Of a DNA stretch of 64,000 nt, positions 18,369-28,380 are shown in pieces (within the stretch, counting starts at the first letter, position 1; each line of letters opens with the position of its first letter). The notes beneath the pieces are model-generated. The model made no database searches and was not told the origin of the DNA. It saw nothing but the letters and a program-made list of their open reading frames with translations. Source of the DNA: Curtobacterium sp. PhB115 (GTDB lineage Bacteria > Actinomycetota > Actinomycetes > Actinomycetales > Microbacteriaceae); the NCBI RefSeq assembly GCF_003752025.1, contig NZ_RJKR01000005.1, positions 906,241-970,240 of the forward strand, written 5' to 3'. The position numbers and the translations under genes were made by a program.

Positions 18369-19373
18369 CTAGTCGCGCGCCTTGGCGAGGATGTCCTCGC
18401 GGGGGTTCTCGTCGGGCAGGACCTCCGCGAGCGCCTCGACGGCCTCGCGCTGCTTGTCCGACAGGTGCGACGGCACCGCGACCTGGACGGTCGCGAGCAG
18501 GTCGCCCGTGCCGTTCTTCGTCGCGACGCCACGGCCCTTGACGCGGAGGACGCGACCCGACGGCGTGCCGGGGGCGACCTTCAGCTTGACGGTGGAACCG
18601 CCGAGCGTCGGGACCTCGATGGTCGCGCCGAGCGCTGCTTCGACGAACGTCACGGGGACGTCCACGCGCAGGTTCAGCCCGTCGCGCTCGAACACCGGGT
18701 GCTTGCGGACGGAGACGGCGACCACCAGGTCACCGGCCTCGCCGCCGTCCGGCGAGGGTTCGCCACGGCCGCGGAGCCGGATCTTCTGGCCGTCCGCGAC
18801 CCCGGCCGGGATCCGGACGTTGACGGGTCGGCCGTTGCCCTGCGAGAGCTTGACCGTGTCGCCGGCGATCGCCGTGGTGAAGTCGAGCGTCGTCGACGCC
18901 GTGACGTCGCGACCCTTCGTCGGTCCACCGAAGCCGCGGTAGCCGCCGGTGGACTGGCCGAAGCCGTTCCCACCGCCGAACATCCCGCCCAGGATGTCCT
19001 CGAAGCCGCCGGCACCGGCCGCGCCGCCCTGGCCGAAGCGGACACGCTGTCCGCCCCCGCCCTGCTGCCCGAACATCCCACCGAAGACGTCCTCGAACCC
19101 GCCCTGGCCCCCGCCGCCCGCCGTGAAGCGGGCGCCGGAGCCCATGGCACGGACCTGGTCGTACTCCTGCCGCTGTTCCTTGTCGGAGAGGACCGAGTAG
19201 GCCTCGCTGATCTCCTTGAAGCGGTTCTCCGCCGCCGCGTCACCCGGGTTGGAGTCCGGGTGGAACTGCCGCGCGAGCTTCCGGTAGGTCTTCTTCAGCT
19301 CGGCCTCCGACGCGTCCTTCGACACCCCGAGGACCTTGTAGAAGTCCTTGTCGAACCAGTCCTGACTGGCCAC
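18369..19373 (-). CDS. dnaJ: DnaJ/CbpA-type co-chaperone without zinc finger
   Basis: A 334-residue Hsp40. The J domain (about 8-75) carries the HPD motif in ARQFHPDSNP, which triggers DnaK ATP hydrolysis. A long Gly/Phe-rich region (about 80-150) leads straight to the two C-terminal beta-barrel domains (RIPAGVADGQKIRLRGRGEP). No CXXCXGXG repeats are present, so it is a class B (CbpA-like) J-protein although it occupies the operon position of DnaJ. Start is GTG at 19373, behind GGAAGGTAGG. It follows grpE by 23 bases and is probably co-transcribed with dnaK. Confidence 0.92.
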   Translation of the reverse strand: MASQDWFDKDFYKVLGVSKDASEAELKKTYRKLARQFHPDSNPGDAAAENRFKEISEAYSVLSDKEQRQEYDQVRAMGSGARFTAGGGGQGGFEDVFGGMFGQQGGGGQRVRFGQGGAAGAGGFEDILGGMFGGGNGFGQSTGGYRGFGGPTKGRDVTASTTLDFTTAIAGDTVKLSQGNGRPVNVRIPAGVADGQKIRLRGRGEPSPDGGEAGDLVVAVSVRKHPVFERDGLNLRVDVPVTFVEAALGATIEVPTLGGSTVKLKVAPGTPSGRVLRVKGRGVATKNGTGDLLATVQVAVPSHLSDKQREAVEALAEVLPDENPREDILAKARD

Positions 19374-19396
19374 TGGTACCTACCTTCCGTTCCGGA

Positions 19397-20029
19397 TCAG
19401 GCCGGGACCGCCACTGCGACCTTGGCCGCACGGAGCACGCGCTCGCCGAGCTTGTAGCCCGGCTCGACGACGTCCGCCACGGTCTGGCCGGTGGCGCCGG
19501 GAGTGGGGAGCTGGACGATCGCCTCGTGGATGTTCGGGTCGAAGGACTCACCCTTCTCACCGATCTGCACGAGCTTGAACTTGTCGAAGCCCCCACGGAT
19601 CTTCTGGCCGATGACCTGCATCGGACCCTCGGCGAGGTCACCGTGGGCCTCGGCCCGGGTGAGGTCGTCGAGCGCCGGCAGCAGGGCCCGCACCACTTCG
19701 GCGATGGCGACCTCGCGGTTGGCCTCACGGTCGCGCTCGACGCGCTTCCGGAAGTTCACCAGCTCGGCCTGCGCACGGAGCATGTCCGCACGCATCTCGG
19801 CCACCAGGTCCCGCTCGTCGGTGCTCAGCTTGTCCTCGGCGATGCCGCGAGCGGCGTCGGCCAGGAGTGCTTCGTCCTCGGGGCTCAGGTCGTTCGGCAC
19901 CTCGACGTCGGGGCCTTCCGCCTCGATGAGGTCCTCTGGCTGCTCCGCGTTCGTGGCGTCGCCCTCGACCTGGGGCTCCGAGTCTTCCGGCACGGGCTCG
20001 TTGGGGACGTTGTCCTTGGGATCCGTCAT
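19397..20029 (-). CDS. grpE: GrpE nucleotide exchange factor
   Basis: A 210-residue protein that releases ADP from DnaK. An acidic disordered N-terminus (about 1-60) precedes the long dimerising helix (AEMRADMLRAQAELVNFRKR) and the C-terminal beta wing (GESFDPNIHEAIVQLPTPG, VADVVEPGYKLGERVLRAAKV), the standard GrpE signature. ATG 20029 follows the dnaK stop by only 3 bases, so translation is likely coupled. No strong independent ribosome binding site is visible. Confidence 0.96.
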   Translation of the reverse strand: MTDPKDNVPNEPVPEDSEPQVEGDATNAEQPEDLIEAEGPDVEVPNDLSPEDEALLADAARGIAEDKLSTDERDLVAEMRADMLRAQAELVNFRKRVERDREANREVAIAEVVRALLPALDDLTRAEAHGDLAEGPMQVIGQKIRGGFDKFKLVQIGEKGESFDPNIHEAIVQLPTPGATGQTVADVVEPGYKLGERVLRAAKVAVAVPA

Positions 20030-20032
20030 CGG

Positions 20033-21892
<1,860 letters not shown>

Positions 21893-21952
21893 GTGGTGTT
21901 GCTCCCTTTCGTCGGGTGCGCCGGGTCGGCGCGTGATGCTGAAGTCTGCGGA

Positions 21953-21973
21953 CTTGCGTCCGATGGACTCAAC
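21953..21973 (-). promoter_or_regulatory. HAIR operator 1 and promoter of dnaK
   Basis: On the gene strand GTTGAGT-N7-ACGCAAG, two bases off the HAIR consensus. The promoter is TTGACG (21999-21994), 16-base spacer, TAGAGT (21977-21972), so the operator covers the predicted start site. Confidence 0.82.
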
Positions 21974-22014
21974 TCTACTCCGGACTGGAGGCGCGTCAAC
22001 TCTGGGAGCTGAAA

Positions 22015-22035
22015 GTTGCGTCCGAACGACGCAAG
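22015..22035 (-). promoter_or_regulatory. second HAIR-like operator upstream of dnaK
   Basis: CTTGCGT-N7-ACGCAAC on the gene strand, with a perfect TTGCGT/ACGCAA inverted repeat and the exact 7-base HAIR spacer, 62 bases upstream of the first site and just upstream of the -35. Confidence 0.6.
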
Positions 22036-22065
22036 TTCTCACCCGAGGCGACAGGTTCTCGTGAG

Positions 22066-22103
22066 TTGATTTGTAATGTCACACGTGATATTTTGATATC
22101 ACG
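22066..22103 (+). promoter_or_regulatory. promoter and palindromic operator of the Ig-like surface protein
   Basis: TTGATT (22066-22071), a 17-base spacer and TATTTT (22089-22094) preceded by TGA form a good sigma-A promoter. Overlapping it is the perfect inverted repeat CGTGATAT-N4-ATATCACG (22084-22103). This is the cleanest member of the AT-rich TGATAT family in the window. Confidence 0.7.
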
Positions 22104-22194
22104 CGGCAAGTCTCTCGATGGGCCGCGTGTCTCCTGTTATCCGACCTGGACTCCCGACACAGCGGCACCGGGCCATCACAGAAAGCACTCACCC

Positions 22195-25100
22195 ATGCGA
22201 AAGCACAAAACCCTCAAGGTGTTCGGCGCAGCCACCCTCGCCGCCGCGACGGTCGCCTCCGGCCTGAGTTTCGGCACCTCCGCCGCCTCCGCCGCTTCGC
22301 CTAGCGCAAACGAGTCCCTCCAACTGATCCTCAAAGGAACCGACGGCAAGTACTACTCGTACATGACTTGGGATGGTCGGACGACCTACAAACAGTGGAA
22401 CACGCTTGCGGCGGCGGAATCGGAGTCCCCGTACCTCGCGGTCAGGGTGAATTCGAACGGTAGCTTCGGACTGAGCAGTGACGCAGGGTGTATCGACTTC
22501 AGTCAGTGGTCGACGGCCCCTGGGAAGTTTTTTCTCAATGCGTCTCACGTGAACAATTGTGCACAATTCGCTGCCCGGAGCGATGGGAGCGTACACGTAT
22601 CCGGCCAGCATCACGCAGGAGTCCTCGGGGGCGTCGTGATGACGGGCATCGGGACGTCCGCGACGGGGTGGACTGCAGCGGGTGATTGGTCCGCTGTTTC
22701 ACCTGCGAAGAACGGAGGGTTCGAAGCGAATGGCGTCGGGACCGCCACGACGATTGCGGCGGGCGAGACGAAGCCGGTGTTCTTCGGGGCGAAGGCCTCG
22801 GCCAGGATCACGTCGATGACCGGCACGAAGGTGACCCTCACGGCGCCGAACGGGACCACGTTCCCGGCCGGCATGACCAAGCTCGAGGGCTCGTACGACC
22901 AGAACGGCGCCTGGGACCCTGTGGCGTCGCTCGGTCTCACCGGATCCGTGAGTTCCGACGGCAAGACGTTCACGGGCACCATGGCCGACTCGGGGTACTA
23001 CTTCGCCGTGAACTCCGGCACCACCATGCGGTGGAGCGCCGACGTCAGCGTGCCGGCTGGAGCCAGTGCTGCCGTCCGCGACTTCGGGTTCTCCCTGTCC
23101 GGTACGACGCAGAACGGGGCGTTCACCGTCGCGGGCACGTCGCCCGTCACCATCACGTCCGACGACTCGCGAGACTTCACCGCGAAGGTGGACTCGATCG
23201 ACGAGGCCAACAAGTCGGCGGTCATCTCGGGCACCGGAACCCCGGGCGCCGAGCTCGTGGTGGACAACGTCAGCATCTCGCCGGTGAGCGACGAGGGCAC
23301 GTGGTCGTACACGGTCTCGGGCCTCAAGGAGGGCGCCAACAAGATCCAGGTGCTCCACATCGTCGGCGCGAAGGTGCAGGTCAAGGACCTCACCATCGAC
23401 ATCGGCGCCGCGACGCAGCCGATCATGGCGAAGGTCGACTCCGTCGACGACGACGCCCGCACGGCGAAGATCTCCGGCACCGCGACCAAGGGTGCCGAGA
23501 TCTTCAACGGCACGACGAAGATCGCGACCGCGGACGGCGACGGCAAGTGGAACGCCGACGTCTCCGGGCTCGCCGTCGGCAAGAACACGCTCACGCTGAT
23601 CCAGAAGGTCAACGGCGCCGAGGTCAACCGCACCTCGCTCGACATCACCGTCGAGAACACCGTCGTCGCACCGCTCGTCGTCACCACCCCGGCGAACGGC
23701 TCGACCTCGGACACGAACCGCCCGGTGTTCTCCGGTACCGGTGACAAGGGCGCGACCATCGAGGTCCGTGGCTCGTCCCGTGTCGTGGCGACGACCACGG
23801 TCGACAGCGACGGCAAGTGGAGCGTCCCGGCTGGCTTCGACCTGGGCGACGGCACGTACAACCTCACCGTCAAGCAGACGCCGCTCAAGGGCGACGCCAC
23901 GAGCAAGACGGTGACCTTCTCCATCAAGAACACCGCGGGCTTCGTGGACCTGACCGCCAAGGGCGCGTTCGACTCGGACGTCACGAAGCCGGCGACGATC
24001 TCGGGCGCGGCCACGGCCGGCTCGACCGTCATCGTCCGCGACTCCTTCGGCAACGAGATCGCCCGCACCACGGCGACGTCGGACAAGACCTACTCGGTCG
24101 CGATCCCGGTGAACAAGGCGCAATTCGGCGTCAACGAGTTCTCGGTCACCCAGACCGTGAAGGGTGACGTCTCCGCCCCGGTGAAGGTCTCGCTCGACTA
24201 CGGCACCCCGACCGCGGTGGACATCACCTCGCCGGAGAACGGTGCGACCGTCGACAAGAAGGACCTCACCTTCACCGGCACCGGCCAGACCGGTGCCAAG
24301 ATCGACATCCGCGGCACGATCAACGCCATCGCCACGGGCACCGTCGTCGACGGCAAGTGGACCGCCAAGGTCAACTACACGCTGAGCAACAACGTCTACA
24401 ACCTGTGGGCTGTGCAGACGACCAAGGGCGGCATGACGACGCGTCAGGCGATCACCATCACGATCACCGACCAGGCCGTCGCACCCCTGACCGCCACCGC
24501 GGCGTTCAACGCCACGGACGCCAACCTGCCGGCCGTCGTGAGCGGCACCGCGCAGAACGGCGCCACCGTCACGGTGAAGACCAGCACCGGGGCCATCGTC
24601 GGGACCGCGACGGTCGTCGCCGGCAAGTACTCCGTCGCCGTCGACCCGAAGCACGCCAAGTTCGGGATCAACTCGTTCACGATCACCCAGACCGTGGGCG
24701 GCAAGGAGTCCGCTCCGCTGACCCGCGCGCTCGACTACGGCAACCCGATCGCCCCGGCAATCACCTCCCCCGCCAACGGCGCGGTCGTCGACGCCGGCAA
24801 GGTCACGTTCACCGGAACCGGCGACACCGGCTCCAAGATCGACATGCGCGGCTCGTTCAGCGCAGTCGGTTCGGGCAAGGTCGTGGACGGCAAGTGGACC
24901 GTCGAGACGCGTGAGCTCAAGGCCACCACCTACAAGCTCTTCGCGGTGCAGACCAGCAAGGGCGGTCTGACCAAGCAGATCGAGACCACCGTCGTCCTGC
25001 GCGACAAGAAGGTCACCGAGCTCACCGCCGCGGGCACCTTCCCGGCCGCAGCCGACGTGGACGCCACCATCTCGGGCAACGCCGAGACCGGAGCCACCGT

Positions 25101-25539
25101 CGTCGTCAAGGAGGGTTCGTCGGTCATCGAATCCGTCACGGCCGTGAACGGCAAGTACTCCGTTGCCATCCCGGCCATCGGATCCGGAGTCCGCACCTTC
25201 GCCGTCACCCAGACGGTCGATGGAGTAGTCTCGGCCGCCAAGGCCGCGACGCTCGACTACGGAACGGTGACCCCGGTCGTCGTGACCTCGCCGACCGAAG
25301 GCGCGAAGGTCAAGGCGGGTACCGTCACCTTCACCGGCACCGGAACCCCCGGCGCCCTCGTGAAGGTCAACGGCACGAGCAGCGCACTGGGCGTCGCCAC
25401 GGTGAACGCCCAGGGTGACTGGTCGCTCACGCTGAACCGTCAGCTGACGCCGCAGCTGTACACGCTCTTCGTGAAGCAGACGACGAAGGGCAACCTCGTC
25501 GGAGGCGCCGTCGAGCGCAGCTTCGCCGTCGTGAAGTAG
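22195..25539 (+). CDS. large secreted Ig-like repeat protein (adhesin/matrix protein)
   Basis: A 1,114-residue exported protein. The signal peptide is residues 1 to about 34 (ATVASGLSFGTSAASA). A distinct N-terminal domain (about 36-185, ESLQLILKGTDGKYYSY to GDWSAVSP) is followed by roughly nine bacterial Ig-like modules. From about residue 660 two module types alternate: one with TSPENGATVD, FTGTG and GKWT, the other with ISGTA, GATV, GKYSVAV and ending LDYG. There is no sorting signal or C-terminal helix, so retention would have to be non-covalent. The 5' part (about 22310-22720) is visibly less GC-rich than the repeats, suggesting a swapped or acquired domain. A biofilm or matrix role is inference. 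Confidence 0.85.
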   Translation: MRKHKTLKVFGAATLAAATVASGLSFGTSAASAASPSANESLQLILKGTDGKYYSYMTWDGRTTYKQWNTLAAAESESPYLAVRVNSNGSFGLSSDAGCIDFSQWSTAPGKFFLNASHVNNCAQFAARSDGSVHVSGQHHAGVLGGVVMTGIGTSATGWTAAGDWSAVSPAKNGGFEANGVGTATTIAAGETKPVFFGAKASARITSMTGTKVTLTAPNGTTFPAGMTKLEGSYDQNGAWDPVASLGLTGSVSSDGKTFTGTMADSGYYFAVNSGTTMRWSADVSVPAGASAAVRDFGFSLSGTTQNGAFTVAGTSPVTITSDDSRDFTAKVDSIDEANKSAVISGTGTPGAELVVDNVSISPVSDEGTWSYTVSGLKEGANKIQVLHIVGAKVQVKDLTIDIGAATQPIMAKVDSVDDDARTAKISGTATKGAEIFNGTTKIATADGDGKWNADVSGLAVGKNTLTLIQKVNGAEVNRTSLDITVENTVVAPLVVTTPANGSTSDTNRPVFSGTGDKGATIEVRGSSRVVATTTVDSDGKWSVPAGFDLGDGTYNLTVKQTPLKGDATSKTVTFSIKNTAGFVDLTAKGAFDSDVTKPATISGAATAGSTVIVRDSFGNEIARTTATSDKTYSVAIPVNKAQFGVNEFSVTQTVKGDVSAPVKVSLDYGTPTAVDITSPENGATVDKKDLTFTGTGQTGAKIDIRGTINAIATGTVVDGKWTAKVNYTLSNNVYNLWAVQTTKGGMTTRQAITITITDQAVAPLTATAAFNATDANLPAVVSGTAQNGATVTVKTSTGAIVGTATVVAGKYSVAVDPKHAKFGINSFTITQTVGGKESAPLTRALDYGNPIAPAITSPANGAVVDAGKVTFTGTGDTGSKIDMRGSFSAVGSGKVVDGKWTVETRELKATTYKLFAVQTSKGGLTKQIETTVVLRDKKVTELTAAGTFPAAADVDATISGNAETGATVVVKEGSSVIESVTAVNGKYSVAIPAIGSGVRTFAVTQTVDGVVSAAKAATLDYGTVTPVVVTSPTEGAKVKAGTVTFTGTGTPGALVKVNGTSSALGVATVNAQGDWSLTLNRQLTPQLYTLFVKQTTKGNLVGGAVERSFAVVK

Positions 25540-25587
25540 GACGTCGCGCAGGAGCACGTCGGGCAGTAGCAGCAGCCGACAACACAG

Positions 25588-25617
25588 CGGGCGCCCCTCC
25601 ACTCGGAGGGGCGCCCG
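25588..25617. terminator. bidirectional terminator
   Basis: CGGGCGCCCCTCC and GGAGGGGCGCCCG pair perfectly (13 bp) over ACTC. It lies between the convergent Ig-like gene and a GT2 gene. Confidence 0.85.
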
Positions 25618-25625
25618 TTCGTCGT

Positions 25626-26519
25626 CTAGAGCGCGTACGTCCGGTACCGAACCGTCCCCCACACCCGGCCGAGCACTCCGCCGAGCCGCTGGGCGGCGAC
25701 GATCCGGGCTTCCGCGCCGGTGGGTGTCCTGGCCACTGCCAAGACGGTCGCGGCCCACTGTCGGAGCGTGTCCCTGATCCCCCACCGCGCACCGAGCGGG
25801 CGGCGCCGCCGGAGGAGTCCCGCGTCGTCGGCGGCGTACCGGAGCGCCTGCCCGAAAGCGCCGCGGGCGTCCATCCGGAGTCGGTAGTGGACGATCGCCC
25901 CCGGCACGAAGACCATGCGGACCCCGAGCCCGGCGAGCCGCCAACAGAGGTCGATGTCCTCGCCGCAGGCCAGGTCTTCGTCGAACCCGTCCGCCACGGC
26001 GAGCAGCTCGCGGCGGACGCCCAGCGCGCACGTCGGGGAGAACGGCAGGTGCCGGAACTTCACCGGGAGCGCGTCGGTCGAGGACGATTTCCTGGCTGCG
26101 AGCGCCGGTGGGTTCAGGCGCTCGTACTCGAGGCGACCGCCGCACGTGCCCGCTGCCTCGACGGCGACGGCCATCTGCTCGGCCCAGACCGCGTCGACCA
26201 GGTCGTCGCCGTCGCAGAACAGCACGATCTCGTGGTCCGCGTGCCGCCACCCCACGTTCCGTGCGTGGGCGGGGCCGCGGACGGCACTCGCATCGAGGGT
26301 CCGGACGGACCAGTCAGCTGGCCAGGGATGCGCGGCAACTGCCCGTCGGACGGCCGCGACGTCTCGGTTCGCAGCGACGACGAGGTCGATCGGCCGTGCG
26401 GTTCGCTGCGCTCGGACCGCTCGGAACTGTTCGTGGAGGTGATCGTCGACACCGCCGACGGGGATCACGATCGAGATCCCCAGGGGTGCGTGGTCGGTCG
26501 GGGATGTGCTTCGTTGCAC
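25626..26519 (-). CDS. family 2 glycosyltransferase
   Basis: A 297-residue GT-A fold glycosyltransferase that would add a sugar to the lipid-linked exopolysaccharide repeat. ISIVIPVGGVDDHLHEQF is the first strand, RGPAHARNVGWRHADHEIVLF leads to the metal-binding CDGDD (DXD), and EDIDLCWRLAGLG is the family's ED motif. The C-terminal part is Arg-rich and could associate with the membrane. Start GTG at 26519 follows GGAG. A terminator separates it from the upstream lipoprotein gene. Sugar specificity is not predictable. Confidence 0.85.
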   Translation of the reverse strand: MQRSTSPTDHAPLGISIVIPVGGVDDHLHEQFRAVRAQRTARPIDLVVAANRDVAAVRRAVAAHPWPADWSVRTLDASAVRGPAHARNVGWRHADHEIVLFCDGDDLVDAVWAEQMAVAVEAAGTCGGRLEYERLNPPALAARKSSSTDALPVKFRHLPFSPTCALGVRRELLAVADGFDEDLACGEDIDLCWRLAGLGVRMVFVPGAIVHYRLRMDARGAFGQALRYAADDAGLLRRRRPLGARWGIRDTLRQWAATVLAVARTPTGAEARIVAAQRLGGVLGRVWGTVRYRTYAL

Positions 26520-26556
26520 GGTGGACTCCGTCAGGTCGCGATGGGGAAACAGGCGA

Positions 26557-26585
26557 AGCCCCCGAACGCGGTGCGTCCGGGGGCT
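26557..26585 (-). terminator. terminator after DUF3060 lipoprotein gene
   Basis: AGCCCCCGAACGC pairs with GCGTCCGGGGGCT (one mismatch) over a 3-base loop, 20 bases past the stop. Confidence 0.75.
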
Positions 26586-26604
26586 GGGGTGGTGCGGGGG
26601 CGGG

Positions 26605-27066
26605 TCAGCGCTTCTGGAAGACGTTCTGGTCGCCCGAGTCCTTCGGCTTCGGGGCGGTGTCCGAGGTGACCCGGTTGCCGTTGCCCGTCACGGTGATCGT
26701 GGTGACGGCCTTGACCGCCACGTCGTTGATGGACCCGGTGACGACGAGGTGCTCCACCGCGCCGAGGTGCACGATGCTGTTGCTCGCATCGACGGTGACC
26801 TTCGCGCAGTCCGGGACGGTGACGTCCTGGTTGCTCTGCGTCACGGTGACGGCGCCGTCCTTGCACTCGGCCTTCGACTTCTCGATGTCGGCGGGCGGTT
26901 CGAAGTACTGCGGTGCAGCGGACTTCGTGGCGGTGGGGGTCGGGCTGCTGCTCGACTTCGCGGTGCCGCCGTCGGCGTTCGACACCGAGCAGGCCGCGAG
27001 GGTGGTCAGGAGGGCGATGCCGCCGAGGGCGGCGACGGTCGTTCTGGTGATCTGCGGGGTGCGCAT
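26605..27066 (-). CDS. DUF3060 lipoprotein
   Basis: A 153-residue secreted protein with a lipobox ending LAAC (C26). A Ser/Thr-rich linker leads to a short parallel beta-type domain of repeated I/V-x-V-x-G strands (AVTVTQSNQDVTVPDCAKVTVDASN, VHLGAVEHLVVTGSIND, VTITGNGN-like), which matches DUF3060. It is probably tethered to the outer face of the membrane; function unknown. ATG 27066 follows GGAG by 7 bases. It is divergent from a GT4 gene and shares its AT-rich 76-bp promoter region, linking it to the polysaccharide cluster. Confidence 0.8.
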   Translation of the reverse strand: MRTPQITRTTVAALGGIALLTTLAACSVSNADGGTAKSSSSPTPTATKSAAPQYFEPPADIEKSKAECKDGAVTVTQSNQDVTVPDCAKVTVDASNSIVHLGAVEHLVVTGSINDVAVKAVTTITVTGNGNRVTSDTAPKPKDSGDQNVFQKR

Positions 27067-27109
27067 CCGGTGCTCCGATTCGGGCGGGGTCGGGATGGCA
27101 TTTCCATCT

Positions 27110-27136
27110 CGTGTTTCATATATTACTTGATATGCT
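27110..27136. promoter_or_regulatory. AT-rich divergent promoter, GT4 gene / DUF3060 lipoprotein
   Basis: On the plus strand extended -10 TGATATGCT (hexamer 27131-27136) lies six bases before ATG 27143, so the GT4 mRNA should be leaderless. On the minus strand TAATAT lies in the same block and could serve the lipoprotein gene. Confidence 0.6.
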
Positions 27137-27142
27137 GGATGG

Positions 27143-28294
27143 ATGACAAGCCCGAACCCTGGTCTTCCGCGCGTCGCCTTCGTGACGCACAGTGCTGCGC
27201 TCTCCGGCGCCGAACTCTTCGTCGCTCGCGTGGCCGCCGCTGCCCGACGCATCCACCCGGTCGTGGTCCTCGGTGAGCACGGCCCGCTCGAGCAGCGGCT
27301 GGCGGAGAGCGGCGTCGAGACCGTCGTCGTCCCGCTCGGCGAGGCCGCACGGGATCGCTCGGCCGGCTCGGGGCTCCGATCGGTCCCCGGAGCCCTCCGG
27401 ACCACGGCACGGACGACGTTGGCCCTCCGCACCACCCTGCGGAGCCGCCGCATCGACGTGGTGACCACGCACTCCGCCAAGGCGCACGTGTACGGTGCCA
27501 TCGCCGCTCGGCTGGCGGGCATCCCGGTGGTCGCGCACGTGCACGACGTGGCGCGCGGCTCCCACCTCTCCACACTCAACGGCATGGTGCTCCGCGCCGC
27601 CATCGGCTTGCTGCCCTCGCACCGCGTCGCGAACTCGGCGATGACCCGCCGGTCGCTCGGCCGCGTCGGCCGCACCGCAGCGGTCGTCGGCTGCCCGGCC
27701 GCCCTGCCCCAGATCGGCCCGGCACCGGACGGCCCGCTCGTGCTCGGCATGTTCGGCAGACTCGCCCCGTGGAAGGGCCAGGACCTCACGATCCGCGCCT
27801 TCGCCGCCGCGGACGCCACCGGCCTGCCCTCCGACGCGCGGCTGCGCATCGTCGGGGGCGCACTCTTCGACGGCGACCGCGCGTACGCCGCTGCACTCGA
27901 GCAGCTGGTCACGGACCTCGGCCTGGAGGCACGGGTCGACTTCACGGGACACGTCACGGACGTCGCGTCCGAGCTCTCGGGCTGCCACGCCATCGTGCAC
28001 GCCAGTCGCCGACCGGAACCGTTCGGCCAGGTGGTCGTCGAGGCGATGGCCGCGGGCAGAGCGCTGGTCGCCGCCGACGCCGGTGGCCCGGCGGACCTGC
28101 TCGACCACGACCGGTCGGGGTTGCTCGTCGACCCGGAGGACACCGACGCCCTCGCAGCAGCGATCGTGCGGATGGCCGACGCTCCCACCCGCGACCGCCT
28201 CGCCACTGCGGCGCGCACCGCCGCGGAACCGTTCCGGCAGGACCGGATCGTGGCGCGGCTCGAGGACGAGTACCTCCGCCCCCTCCGCCGCTGA
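27143..28294 (+). CDS. family 4 glycosyltransferase
   Basis: A 383-residue GT-B retaining glycosyltransferase. VAFVTHSAALSGAELFV is the N-terminal glycine-rich acceptor loop. FGRLAPWKGQDLTIRAF and the EX7E-type segment EPFGQVVVEAMAAG (about 293-306) bind the nucleotide sugar. The pattern fits addition of one hexose to a lipid-linked intermediate at the membrane. It starts with ATG 27143 and has no ribosome binding site. GLEARV near residue 260 is encoded by an exact copy of the dispersed decamer (27921-27930), though here the peptide also fits the family consensus. It ends at a strong bidirectional terminator. Confidence 0.88.
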   Translation: MTSPNPGLPRVAFVTHSAALSGAELFVARVAAAARRIHPVVVLGEHGPLEQRLAESGVETVVVPLGEAARDRSAGSGLRSVPGALRTTARTTLALRTTLRSRRIDVVTTHSAKAHVYGAIAARLAGIPVVAHVHDVARGSHLSTLNGMVLRAAIGLLPSHRVANSAMTRRSLGRVGRTAAVVGCPAALPQIGPAPDGPLVLGMFGRLAPWKGQDLTIRAFAAADATGLPSDARLRIVGGALFDGDRAYAAALEQLVTDLGLEARVDFTGHVTDVASELSGCHAIVHASRRPEPFGQVVVEAMAAGRALVAADAGGPADLLDHDRSGLLVDPEDTDALAAAIVRMADAPTRDRLATAARTAAEPFRQDRIVARLEDEYLRPLRR

Positions 28295-28313
28295 CGCCCG
28301 AGCACGACGAGCA

Positions 28314-28350
28314 CCACGAAGCCCGCGACCAACCGTCGCGGGCTTCGTGG
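28314..28350. terminator. bidirectional terminator
   Basis: CCACGAAGCCCGCGAC and GTCGCGGGCTTCGTGG form a perfect 16-bp stem with a 5-base loop, between the convergent GT4 gene and the Wzy-like gene. Confidence 0.85.
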
Positions 28351-28380
28351 CGTTCCGACGCCCTGGACCGGCGTTCTGCG

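Larger units (their letters stand above)
21893..22194. other. 302-bp divergent control region, dnaK / Ig-like protein
   Basis: No gene. It holds the dnaK promoter and two HAIR-like sites on the left, and the AT-rich promoter and operator of the Ig-like protein on the right (22066-22103). The remaining ~90 bases before ATG 22195 form the leader of the Ig-like gene; I see nothing else in them. Confidence 0.7.
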
